From contig JAJEKV010000001.1 in NCBI GenBank assembly GCA_021234155.1, positions 36,566,826-36,630,825 on the forward strand: a DNA stretch of 64,000 nt. The letters are read 5' to 3'. This DNA is from Isoetes taiwanensis (lineage: Eukaryota; Streptophyta; Lycopodiopsida; Isoetales; Isoetaceae). The stretch's first letter is position 1, and each line of letters starts with the position of its first letter. Shown here one piece after another: positions 1-9,740 of the stretch. The position numbers were made by a program, and so were the translations under genes. The notes under the pieces were generated by a model. The model searched no databases, was not told the origin of the DNA, and saw only the letters and a program-made list of their open reading frames with translations.

Positions 1-10
1 AAAAAAAAAA

Positions 11-1110
11 TTCCTTCCACAACTTTTTATTGATTTGCCTCCCCATCAATTGCCCCCTGGGTGCTAATGCCTTTGAATTACTAGAAAAAAAAATTCGTGA
101 ACCGTATTTCTTTGGACGCTTTCGTAACATTATATGGCAATGAATGCCAGCTTTTACATTTTATCAACATTATAATCGCAGAATGAACGCCTTGTGCATT
201 TTGAACGATCCATAAATCATGTCGGGCAGAATAAATGTGAAGAACCCCCAAAGATTATAGCTTTATTTTGTTTCAGCACTTTGCATATAGAGGGTAACCC
301 TTTTGTTACGAAAACAACTTGTTTAAAAGAGAAAACTTTAGGCTTTTCCGCCATCTTCATCGTTAAAAGAAAAGAAATGAAAAATGGCATACTTTGATGC
401 ATACACGCTTAACTAATAACCATAATCTTCCTCAATTTTTTGCTGTTAGCTTGCGTCAAAAGGTATAGAGGGTGGAAGCCAAAAGAACAATAAAATGGTG
501 GCATGCTATAAATGAGACTCGGCTATTTTAGCCAAAAGCATCGAATTTTAGCAAAAGAACAATCGAAGCCATGGAAAAACATTTGGAGCATTTCTTGATT
601 TATAATGGTCATCCTTTGGCGTGGTAGTTACGCTAATTTTCTCCCCAGATCGCTCCAATTTTTATCCAATGTCCGGCGAACAACGTAAATTTTGAAATTG
701 AGCTTTTTATGCCTCAGGAATGCCCATTTATTCTTGTGGGAGATATGTTATGGTTAGCGCACGAAGTTTTCTCTCTGCGGTTTTAGGTTTTTTTCATTTA
801 GGATGGCGTAATCTCTTTCTTTCTTTCCTCACGATACTGGCGAAACACGCGACGAACCGGGTTCCAACGCGATTTGATTCTTGCCCTTGGAGCACCTTTA
901 TTATTGTGTTCACGCCCAAAGAGAGACCCTCACAAATTGTACAAAACTTTACACATTCGTGAATTTTCTGATGTTAGCTTGTCTCATGTCTTGCTGTTCT
1001 CTCAAACATCAATCTACGCAAGAAGTAATGCCTTCGCCATCTTCGCCATCTTCTCCTACTTCAATCGCGGACAAGCTTATCTTCTATTGTATATCCAAAA
1101 CTTAAGATAA
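11..1110. repeat. diverged copy of the array spacer module
   Basis: This stretch aligns by eye, with many substitutions and small gaps, to three later segments (about 8,240-9,230, 13,940-14,870 and 18,690-19,725). Shared landmarks are the phrases ttgatttgcctccccatcaa near 31, the attatayggcaatgaatg block near 130, and the end around tcttcgccatcttctcctac near 1,040. It is clearly more diverged than the other three are from each other, so it is probably an older copy that lies outside the tandem array. No reading frame in it is convincing. Confidence 0.75.
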
Positions 1111-1785
1111 ATGGGTTATATGTATAAGCGCAAGCGCTTATGGCAAATGTCAATCATTGGTCATACATCTGTTTTATGGTGTTGGACAATATGAATTTCC
1201 TTTCATATATAGTATCATCGTCTAGCATTTGTATACCCCTTCAAGAGTGCACTTTATATTTGTCAAAGCATATTGTCTATTAGTTGGACACATTTACTTG
1301 GCATTAAAATGCAATCTCTCTATTCTATATAAGTCAAAACCCTTCTATTCTATTCATGTTATATAAGTTATCATATTATTTGATTCATTTTTGTGCATTT
1401 GTTTGGATTATTATTTTCGTTTACAAGGATTAAAGAGTTGTGAATGGCACAAATGCTTCTTTGTTTATTAAAACTATCACAATAAGAAGTGCAACACAAA
1501 GCATAATTTAATCATGGAGAATGAATATTATTTGAATATTATAGAATGTATTGAATATTATGGAAAATGTTAGGCGTGAATTTGAGGTTTCATCCTGAGT
1601 TAAACCATTGAGATCTTGATTGAGATAAATTCTAAGCATGATTGGGGTCAAGTGTAGATTAGCTTGAACCCAGTTGGGAGTACATTTAATAAAAACATTG
1701 ATCCTGTAGAACATAATAAGCCTATAGTTCCCAGCTCTACGGTCCTCTACAATCGCTCCACAATTACAAATGAACAAACCTTGTG
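1111..1785. other. unassigned intergenic sequence
   Basis: AT-rich sequence. I see no gene, terminal repeats or RNA gene. A short minus-strand open frame (1,508-1,798) has no recognisable domain. Confidence 0.5.
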
Positions 1786-2018
1786 AAGCTTGCAACATTT
1801 GTAGCTTGGGTGTAAATGTAAGGTGGAGGGTAGGCTACATGAATAAATATTGGACGTAAAAATAAGGTTAAGGGTAGGGTAAATTGTGCTTAGACTTGGT
1901 GTAAACTTATGGAATCAGGTACTTCGCTTCGATAATACAGGACTGTATACATAAGGGTTTCTATGGAGGGCAAGCTGTATACATAGAGGTTTCTCCTGAC
2001 CTGATGCACGCACATGGC
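1786..2018 (+). repeat. dispersed repeat, copy A
   Basis: About 230 bp starting at agcttgcaacattygtagct and ending at cctgatgcacgcayatg. It is matched in the same orientation at 23,132-23,356, including the internal phrases gtaaacgtatggaatcgg-like and gactgtatacaa-like. The copies differ by scattered substitutions and small indels. I see no terminal inverted repeats or coding sequence, so the family is unknown. It could be part of a longer element such as an LTR. Confidence 0.8.
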
Positions 2019-2428
2019 CCCAATAAGAATAGAACTACATTGTCCACTGCCCCTAGATCTTCAGAATGGTTTTTTCTATGGCCAGAAGTTGTAGAAAATT
2101 TCTAGCTTCAATAGATCAATTATTAGTGTATTCATCGATGTGGACTTTTGTTTAGATAGGTTTATGGAACTGATTCAATTGCTAGCTAATGACTGATTAT
2201 CTCATCTGTCTATTTGCTCCCGATATTTGGGCAAACATGAAGGAGCATTTCGTAAGTGTCTGCTTGTGTTTAGTGTGTTTGGATGCAAGTCGTATATTTG
2301 CTTTCCTTACTATGAACCCATTGCTACAAGCATTTGCTATTGAAGAAAAACGAAAGAGATAGCAAAGATTCTTGAAGACTAGGAGATCCTTCATTTCTAA
2401 CTTCTGAACAAAAATTATGGAATCTTAT

Positions 2429-2532
2429 GGAATATATAGTTAGTTTTTCTTTTTCTTTTTTGATGGACGTCAAACTTTATTGAAACTCCAAGCCAAAAGC
2501 CAGATACAAATGCACAGGCGGAATATATAGTT
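2429..2532 (-). mobile_element. very short LINE 3' tail with target-site duplication
   Basis: A T-rich run followed by tgatggacgtcaaactttat and about 50 further bases resembles the poly(A)/3' end of the LINE at 49,382 (tgaaggacgacaagctttat). The insert (2,442-2,519) is flanked by the exact 13-bp repeat GGAATATATAGTT at 2,429-2,441 and 2,520-2,532. That fits a target-primed insertion, 5'-truncated to about 78 bp, read on the minus strand. Confidence 0.75.
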
Positions 2533-5500
2533 GATCTTATTGAACAGATTGTCAATGGCTTATAGCTTTTTTAATATGCTTATTGCAAATCAAGACATGA
2601 TGCTTAAGGTATGTGGATTTTCATGCAATGACATTTCTAAAGATACTAGTACTATCACTTTTGGAATGGCATTCGATTATTTGGTGAATGTTTTCTAACC
2701 ATTTAATATTAAACTTATCACATTGAATTTAAATTAGGTAATTGAGGAGTTCAAAAGACAGGAAATGTTGAATGCCAGCCCAGGCGGATAAGAATATTCT
2801 CCAGGTGCGCTTTTCTAGCGGTGCCATTTTGTACTTTGACTTGATGTTCTTGCAATAAAGCTTGTGCATAGGTCTCCAGTTAATTCGAGAAATTTAAATA
2901 TTTACTTGACCATTTGATATTAAATTTATCCTCTTGCATTTTAAATTAGGCAATTGAGGCGTTCAAAAGGTTAAATATCATAAAATAAGAACATCGTCTA
3001 TGTGCCATTAGTAAAATAACATTCTAGGATTCGATGTTCTTGCAAATGAACTCCACACAGGTAAATTTCTTATTTGAGGTTAATGAGGCTTGTTTTTCTT
3101 TGGTTGGATGCCTTTGATTAGATATACAAAATGATGCGATTCAGAATATCATGTATTGAAATAGTACAGATTTGATTTGGAAGCATTGTGATGACCAGCA
3201 TTTTCTGTTGTGACCAGCATTTTCTGTTGTGTGCTATATAGTCGCATTGTTTAAGTCAATAGTGCCAATATCCCATCTAGAACTGCTTAGGACAAGCATC
3301 GGCAGAACGTGCAGTTGTGAAATCTGAGAACTTCTGGGTATGAGAATCAATCCGTATGCTTAATACCATTTAGAAGGCTTGATATTACACAAAGAAGGTC
3401 CAACATGAAACAACAAAACACGCAGGGGAATACTATCTATATCAAACTGAATACCTGAAGTATCTATATCAAACTGAATGCCTGAAGTGCTATTTGTGCA
3501 TCACCTTCCTTGCTACTTATGCCCATAATTCACCCAGTTTAACCTGTTACGTGAATACCATTGACTATTGTTTGGAGTGGCTAGCTCTGCGTCTCTTATC
3601 AGATAAAGATTTCTATGTTATATTTGCTTCCTATCTTTCTGATGAATACCTTTTGCATGGATGCATATGTGAGGGTTTTTTACAGCAGGAAAATCTATGC
3701 ATTCCTGCAATTTGAGAATGATGTCACTCTAATGCTGAACCTTTGGTCTTAACGTGCTTCGTGCATATGCAAAGTGTGGACACCTGAGGATAAATTGTAG
3801 CATCAGGATGAGACCAGTCAAACTCTACTTCATTTATATTTTAGATGCATGTCTTAGGTTATCTTCAAATATGGCAAATGAGCCCATTCTGACAGCCCAG
3901 CCCTCTTTCCTTCACAATTTGCTTGAGCTCCTTCCTCCATGTTTTCTTTAGCTTTATCATTTTCTGACCCAACTGTAGCTAGATGTTTGAGACAAAAATG
4001 AGCTTAACATGAATTTGTTGTCTATCTACCTTTCCGGAGCAAGATACTTTTACACAAGATGCTTTGTGTGTATGCAAGTGGGAATGTGAGTCGACTTTGC
4101 AACCTGATGGTAAAGGTGAAATCCCTTAGGAACAAAGGCTGACATCTCTATGTGAACTTCCAAACGACTCTTTTTATGATGGTAATCTACAATGCATGGA
4201 CTTGATTTAGCTTCCTGCATTTTGATCATCTTCGTTCACTTCTAAAAAGCCTTGGCTGGGTTAAGGCATTGGAGCCTTCAAATATTCCTAGATCTTGGAA
4301 GGCTCGTTTTCTTTAGCTCTTTTTTATGTTGGCTTGCCTTGAAAGGCTGGAGCAAAAGATGTCTGACTTTAAGGTTGATTTAAGTTACAAGCATAATATT
4401 ATGACTACAATTGCGTCAGCATCCACGGAATGCTTGTCCCTCTTTCTGAAAGCTTTTTTTTGTAAACAAGTAATGGTTGGCTTCCTGCGGCGAACAGGAT
4501 GTAATGGCTCAACAGGATGTAACAGGATGGAATAACAAAATGCTGTTCATATCAGACATACCTTGAATATCAGGTGCAAAATGTTGTTATGTTATTAAAT
4601 CATTTACGGAGCAAAATGCCTGTTTTGTAGATGTTAATTGGGGGCAATCTAGATGTTCGAAAGTGATGCATTTAGGTCCGTAATTGCATATACAAGTAAT
4701 GTGCTTCCTGGACGACCATCTCTTAGTCCTTACGATGCTTTCCCCCTCAACAAGGAATGGAGATTGAGATGAAATAATCTGCAAAGTCATGTAACGTTCT
4801 AGGCACGGAATAACAATATCTTTGTTCATATCGGATATCTTGGTCGGCAATGATGTGCAGACAGACACCATCTTTTTCAACAAAATTTTTAGTGTCAGAA
4901 CCAGTGGTTCTGCCAGCATCACAATCACATATCAGACTCAAAATATCAGACTCAAAGGGACACTTAAATGTTGACTAATTTTCAAAAGGTCTTTGTTATA
5001 AAACTAGATCTCATACTTGCAGCGCAACAAATTGTTAATGGAAGTTATTGATGACAGCTGATATTAAAATAGATCTAACAAAACGAACAACCACAATCTC
5101 ATGCAAACTGTTCTCAAGCACATTAACCATGTTCTTAAAGTGCACAAACAACATTTTTCAACAAGGCAAGGCAATATGCTGGAAAGAAAGCAGTCAACAA
5201 CATCAACAACAAACTTCTGTTCAATGCTCTGGCCAACAGCATGTATTTATCAGTTAACTTGATTTTCAAGAACGCTACTTGGATTCATTTACTCAAATAA
5301 CGCATCTCTGTATGATAAAGGCGCTGCACTGTGGTGTTTGTAAACACCATAATGCAATTTCTTAGCCAATCCTGGCTTATTTCTCAATGCAAGAGTTGCA
5401 GATTTAACATGACTCATATGTCTTTCTCTTCAATCTTGATAATGACTCGTTAATTGAAAATCAAAATCTTTTTAGCAGTGTCAAATTGATCAAGCCATCC

Positions 5501-5605
5501 ATTTAATACTTCTAACTGACATGGCAAGGATCCTCCATAAATCTAAGAAACCATTTTTGAGTCTTTATGCAATTGCTAGTCCAAAACCCTTGGTCCGCGA
5601 CTAAC
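2533..5605. other. unassigned intergenic sequence with short direct repeats
   Basis: No gene is recognised. Small local duplications occur: a 20-bp unit repeated near 3,190-3,230 (tgaccagcattttctgttg) and a roughly 35-bp unit near 3,437-3,488 (atatcaaactgaatrcctga). Short open frames at 3,494-3,951 and 4,326-4,941 have no visible domain and are probably chance. Confidence 0.5.
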
Positions 5606-5724
5606 GTTAAAGGAGCATATGGCTGGTTGGTTGCACAGCTAGCACACAAGCAGTAACAGAAGTAGTTAAAGGAGCATTATGGCTGGTTGGTTGCACAGCT
5701 AGCACACAAGCAGTAACAGAAGTA
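5606..5724. repeat. 59-bp tandem duplication
   Basis: Two nearly identical head-to-tail copies, 5,606-5,664 and 5,665-5,724, each starting gttaaaggagca and ending aacagaagta. The second copy has one extra T. A third, degenerate echo (agcacaagcactaatagct) follows near 5,763. Confidence 0.9.
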
Positions 5725-6030
5725 CTTACTGCTCGCCACTAGTAATGAGGCACTAACAGCTAGAGCACAAGCACTAATAGCTCAATTATTGCTGTAGCTA
5801 CTAAAGAATGTAAAACTGTTGACAACATTGTGATAAATATTACAAATGGCCAGTCTTGATAACAATACAAGGGTGAGTATTTACAAAAGGCACATTCGCG
5901 CCGGATTATTTACAAGTATTTTCAAATGGCGACTATCCAAGGTAATAAATGTACAAGTGCGTTATGACCAATGACCATGCAACTTCAATAAGCGTATACA
6001 AGTGGCTTAATGTGTATGCGAGAATCCAAG

Positions 6031-6393
6031 TTATGATTGGCATCCGGATCTTTTTATTGCGGCGCCGATTGGCATCCGGATCCTTTTATTGCGGTGCCGA
6101 GCTTGAGATGGCCTCGGTTGCCCCGATGGTCCGGTCCCTGTCGCGGTGCCTCTGATGTAATACCTTAGTTGGTTTACTTTTTTATTCTCAAAATAGTCGA
6201 AGCGGGTGTCACTCTTGAAACACCGAGGGCGGTCATACTTGGGCATGATCGTCTTCGCCTTTTCATCCTTGGAGCTCTTTGTCACTTGTTGCTCCCTGTT
6301 GATGCCATTGGTTTCGATACATACTGCCATGCTTGTCATAGCTTGTTGACTTCTAATTGCAAATGATGCATTGACCATGGACTTTTTCGACAA
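6031..6393 (-). CDS. hypothetical 120-residue frame downstream of the coiled-coil gene
   Basis: This is an open frame of 120 codons whose product is unrecognised. It is basic, with no membrane segment, and its C-terminal part overlaps the 32-bp tandem duplication. It lies on the same strand and just downstream of the decayed modules of the coiled-coil gene, so it might be a former last exon or chance. There is no codon or homology support. Confidence 0.12.
   Translation of the reverse strand: MSKKSMVNASFAIRSQQAMTSMAVCIETNGINREQQVTKSSKDEKAKTIMPKYDRPRCFKSDTRFDYFENKKVNQLRYYIRGTATGTGPSGQPRPSQARHRNKRIRMPIGAAIKRSGCQS
6035..6098. repeat. 32-bp tandem duplication
   Basis: Two copies (6,035-6,066, 6,067-6,098) of a unit beginning gattggcatccggatc. 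They differ at two positions. Confidence 0.9.
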
Positions 6394-6474
6394 TGCCCTC
6401 CCGCCAATAAGCCATCAAATTCACCCCGACCGGATGCAACTTTGTTGTGGTGGTGTTTCTGCAAGTATTCCCAC

Positions 6475-6828
6475 GTCCATCAAACATATGATTGTCTTTG
6501 TTTAGCAATTGCGCTTTTGTGCCAACATGGCATCAAACTCATCCCATCAACATGCTACTTCTTGTGTTGCTTCTTCCTCATCCCTATCTTACTTTTTTGT
6601 GCCAACACGCCATCAAACTCATCCCAGAACATGTCTCATCATCACCCCTGCTTGCCTGTCCATCAAACATATGATTGTCTTTGTTTAGCAAATCTGCCTG
6701 TGCCAACATGGCATCAAACTCATTCCAGCAACATGCTACTGCTTGTGTTGCTTTTTTGTCATCCCTATCTTCTGTTTGTGCCAACACGCCATCAAACTCA
6801 TCCCAAAGAACATGTCTCATCATCATCC
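6475..6828 (-). pseudogene. two tandem 183-bp modules, decayed 3' part of the coiled-coil gene
   Basis: Two head-to-tail copies (6,475-6,657 and 6,658-6,828) differ by substitutions and small indels. On the minus strand each encodes, in broken frames, the acidic peptide motifs WDEFDGVLAQ and WNEFDAMLAQ, followed in the better copy by DLLNKDNHMFDGQ. The reading frame of the upstream coiled-coil gene stops just inside the first module (at DDETCS) by what looks like a one-base change. Restoring that frame in thought would continue into WDEFDGVLAQ, so these modules were probably once its C-terminal repeats. Function is unknown. Confidence 0.5.
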
Positions 6829-7631
6829 CCCTTTGCTTCCTTTCGCTTCTTATTGTTGACCGAGACATTAATCAAGTCAAGCATGTCTTCATGATCATTT
6901 TCTTGTGATGAGGCTCCTGATTGCTCTAGTCTTGTTGGCAAGTCTTCATCAAACAATTCCTCAAGGACTGGCAAGTCTATCTTTGACAACAAGCCATCTA
7001 CTTCGTCAGTGACATTGACCACGTCAAGCATGTCCCTATGTTCCTCTAAACCTACCTCACATAGCGTAGGCAAGTCTTCATCAAACAATTCTTGAAGGCT
7101 TGGTAACTCAATGTTTGCCAACAACGCATTTACTTCATTGATATCCCCGTCTTTTTCTTTTTGATTCTTGACGTTGACAAAGTCAATCATATCTCCATGT
7201 TCCTCTAGTCTTGGTAAGTCTTCATCAAACAATTCCTCAAGGGTTTGAGAGCCTACAACATTTTGCCCTTTTTTTTGCTTCAAGTCATCTTCTTGTGATG
7301 GAGAATTGAAATTTTCTTGGGCCAACAAGTCATGCAACATGGCAACTTCTTCCTCAAAAAACAACATACCTTTCTGTTGCTCCAAATAGCTGAATTCCTC
7401 CATCATCTTCACTTTTGTGGGCTTCGCCATATTCTTCAACTTATTGAGAAGCTCAACCTTAGCCCTATTCTTTTGCTCCAAATAGCTGAATTCCTCTATC
7501 TTCTCTATCTGTTCAAGCTTCTTTTTTGTGTTCTTCATTTTTCTAGACTTTTTAACACCTTCACCCTTTGCCGTCTTGCACTTCTTAAGAGCTTCACCCT
7601 GCTTTGCCATCTTCATTTCCGTGTTCTTCAT
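6798..7631 (-). CDS. coiled-coil, lysine-rich/acidic repeat protein (unrecognised family)
   Basis: The frame is open for 277 codons from the ATG at 7,631 (MKNTEMKMAK...). It extends 48 codons further upstream to 7,775, but that part translates the GACCGTG mini-repeats and is unlikely to be protein. Residues 1-45 are very lysine-rich and nuclear-signal-like. Residues about 45-110 contain two EEFSYLEQ repeats and look helical. From about residue 130 there are three copies of an acidic repeat, L-[EQ]-E-L-F-D-E-D-L-P, each followed by D-M-[IL]-D-x-[VI]-N-V, with LLANIELPSL-type linkers. This is the longest copy of a frame repeated at 12,975-13,480 and 17,660-18,177, but it carries no MATH part. 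A TATATAAG-like sequence lies about 25 bp upstream of the ATG, as in the other copies. I do not recognise a known family. It could be an expressed gene or an open relic. Confidence 0.4.
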   Translation of the reverse strand: MKNTEMKMAKQGEALKKCKTAKGEGVKKSRKMKNTKKKLEQIEKIEEFSYLEQKNRAKVELLNKLKNMAKPTKVKMMEEFSYLEQQKGMLFFEEEVAMLHDLLAQENFNSPSQEDDLKQKKGQNVVGSQTLEELFDEDLPRLEEHGDMIDFVNVKNQKEKDGDINEVNALLANIELPSLQELFDEDLPTLCEVGLEEHRDMLDVVNVTDEVDGLLSKIDLPVLEELFDEDLPTRLEQSGASSQENDHEDMLDLINVSVNNKKRKEAKGDDDETCSLG

Positions 7632-7860
7632 TTTGGCTGACCGTGTTCTTATATAGGCTAACCGAGTGGAATTATATAGGCTGACCGAGTGGAATGACCG
7701 TGTAGGATGACCGTGGCTTGACCGCGTGAGATGACCGTGTCGTGTGCGATGACCGTGTAGATTTTTTTTTTGCAACCATATCTTCTAATAATATCTTCTA
7801 ATAACCATATCTTCTAATAATATCACGGAGTTCATTGGGTGAACGGAATATTCTTGGCAT
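7632..7860. repeat. GACCGTG / TATATAGGCTGACC mini-repeat block, unit I
   Basis: Short repeats of gaccgtg and the phrase cttatataggctgaccgag lie immediately upstream of the minus-strand coiled-coil start, and recur at 13,481-13,590 and 18,178-18,290. On the minus strand they give CCTATATAAGAACACGG about 25 bp before the ATG, a possible TATA element. Two near-copies of catatcttctaataatatcac follow. Confidence 0.6.
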
Positions 7861-8239
7861 TGCTCCATAACCATATCTTCTGATAATATCACGATAATAT
7901 CACGCAGTTCACTGGCTGAAGAGAGCTCGGGACTATTTCAGCCTTGGAAATGAACATCTCCCACAATCTTGGCTCCCAAATCGGAATATACATGAGTTTG
8001 CAGTTTAGTCAAAGCTCTCTGTCCTGTAGCCAGTTTCTGTCATAGCTTTTTGTCTTGTAGCAAGTTCCCTCGTCATGATTTTGTTTCTTGATCCATTCAA
8101 AAGCTCAATTTGCCTATTTTCAATGAAAATGATCTTGATCTGGAGGCCTGTGACAAAGATCTAGAAACTAGGTTTTTTCGTAATGGGGATTCATCCTAAG
8201 CATTCGTTTTAGTTGGAAGGCTCAATGACACAATTTTAT

Positions 8240-9230
8240 GAGACTTTGTGAGACACACTACAATAAGAATACAGACCTCCAGTTCTGACAACTTTTTTGT
8301 TGATTTGCCTACGGTGCTACGTGCTCTTAAATTAGTAGAAAAAATAATTTCCTCAGGAACTGTAGCTTTCTCTTGGATGTTTTCAGAACATTATACGGCA
8401 ATGAATGATAGCTTTCTCTTGGACATTTTCAGAACATTATACTGCAATGAACGCTCGCGCATTTTGAACGTACCCATAAATCATGACAGTAACAACAGTA
8501 AGAACCCTCAGCATTATAGCTTTATTTGGTTTTAGCACTTTGGTATAGAGGGCAACCCTTTGTTGCAAAAACAACTTGTTTAAAAGAGAAAAAACTAGGT
8601 CAGTTTTCTATCCTCCATCAAAGAATAGAAAGAAATGAAAATGGCATACGGATGCATGGCCACGCTGACTACAACTTCTAATCTTCCTCACTTTTTGTTG
8701 TTAGCTTGGTGTCAAAAGGTATAAAGGGTGGGAAAGAACAATCGGAGCTGTGGGAAAAAAAATTTGGACCATTTCTTGATTTATACGTGTCATCCTTGCG
8801 CAGGAGCGATGCTAATTTTCTCCGTATTGTTCCAATTTTATCGGATGTCCATAAGAACATTAGAAATTTTGAAATTGAGCTTTTTATATGCCTTGTGAAT
8901 GCCCATTTATTCCTGTGCGAGATATGTTATGGCTAGTGCAGAGTAAGTCTCTCTGTGTTTTAGGGTTTTTTTTCATTTAGGGTGCGATGGATCTCTTCTT
9001 TCTTTTTCCTCACGATTAGCTCAGAAACACAGTACGAACTGGGTTCCAACGCATTTGGGGATTCTTGTCTTTGGAACACCTTATTATTGTGCTGACGCTT
9101 CAAAAAGAGACCCTTGCTATATTGTACAAAGCTTTTATGCATCTGCAATTTTCTAGATGCAAAGAGCTTGTCTCTTGTCTTAAGGTTCTCTGAAACATCA
9201 CTCCATTGTGGCAAGGCACAGCTTCGATAT
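8240..9230. repeat. array spacer module, copy 2
   Basis: This segment aligns closely with 18,690-19,725 and 13,940-14,870. It contains a short internal repeat (ttctcttggayrttttcagaacattatac, twice near 8,370-8,440). Its open frames on either strand (for example minus 8,960-9,214, beginning MPQWSDVSENL) also occur in the other copies, but they are interrupted at different points and show no domain. I treat it as non-coding. Confidence 0.8.
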
Positions 9231-9615
9231 CTTCGCCATCTTCTCCTGCTTCACCGTGACCGTGGTCTTATATAAGGTGACCGTGTGGGATGAGCGTTGT
9301 TACGTTGTAGCCACGTCTTTTGTCATTACATTATGTGGGTTAATGTTTTTTTTTTTTTTTTTTTTAAACGTTGCCTTATCTGTGAGCCATCGATGAACGG
9401 CATCTTCCTGGCTTTGTTTGACCGTGTTACGTTGTGGATCATATCAATATTAGCCAAGTCTTTTGTCACTACATTATGTGGGTTTATGGTGAACGGAATA
9501 TTTCTGGCATAATATGACATTTCGTATCGCCAAAAAAATGACATGGCATGAAATTTCCTAAGGTCTCCTTCTGAGATGAAAAATGAAGTACCCAAAGAAA
9601 TGACATGACATTTCC

Positions 9616-9732
9616 GGTGATCGTGGACCGTGGTCTTATATAAGGTGACCGTAGTCTTATATAAGGTGACCGTGTGGGATGACCATGGTCTTATTTTTGT
9701 GGTCTTATATAAGGTGACCATGTGGGATGACT
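9616..9732. promoter_or_regulatory. cluster of palindromic TATA-like motif, unit I
   Basis: The 19-bp motif GGTCTTATATAAGGTGACC occurs several times in a row, separated by gtg or gta, with gtgggatgaccatg between later copies. Its core TTATATAA is its own reverse complement, so it resembles a TATA box on both strands. A promoter role is inference only; it may simply be a satellite. Confidence 0.45.
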
Positions 9733-9740
9733 ATGTTATG

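Noticed and set aside
7632-7775. N-terminal extension of the coiled-coil frame to the ATG at 7,775
   Set aside because: The extra 48 codons translate GACCGTG mini-repeats (RHGHLTRSSHGHPTRS). The sister copies agree better from the MKNTEMKMAK start.
8960-9214. Minus-strand frame MPQWSDVSENL... repeated in three spacer modules as a possible conserved gene
   Set aside because: Its copies end at different places because of indels, the module is rearranged through it at 14,4xx, and no domain is visible. Repetition comes from the array, not from selection that I can show.
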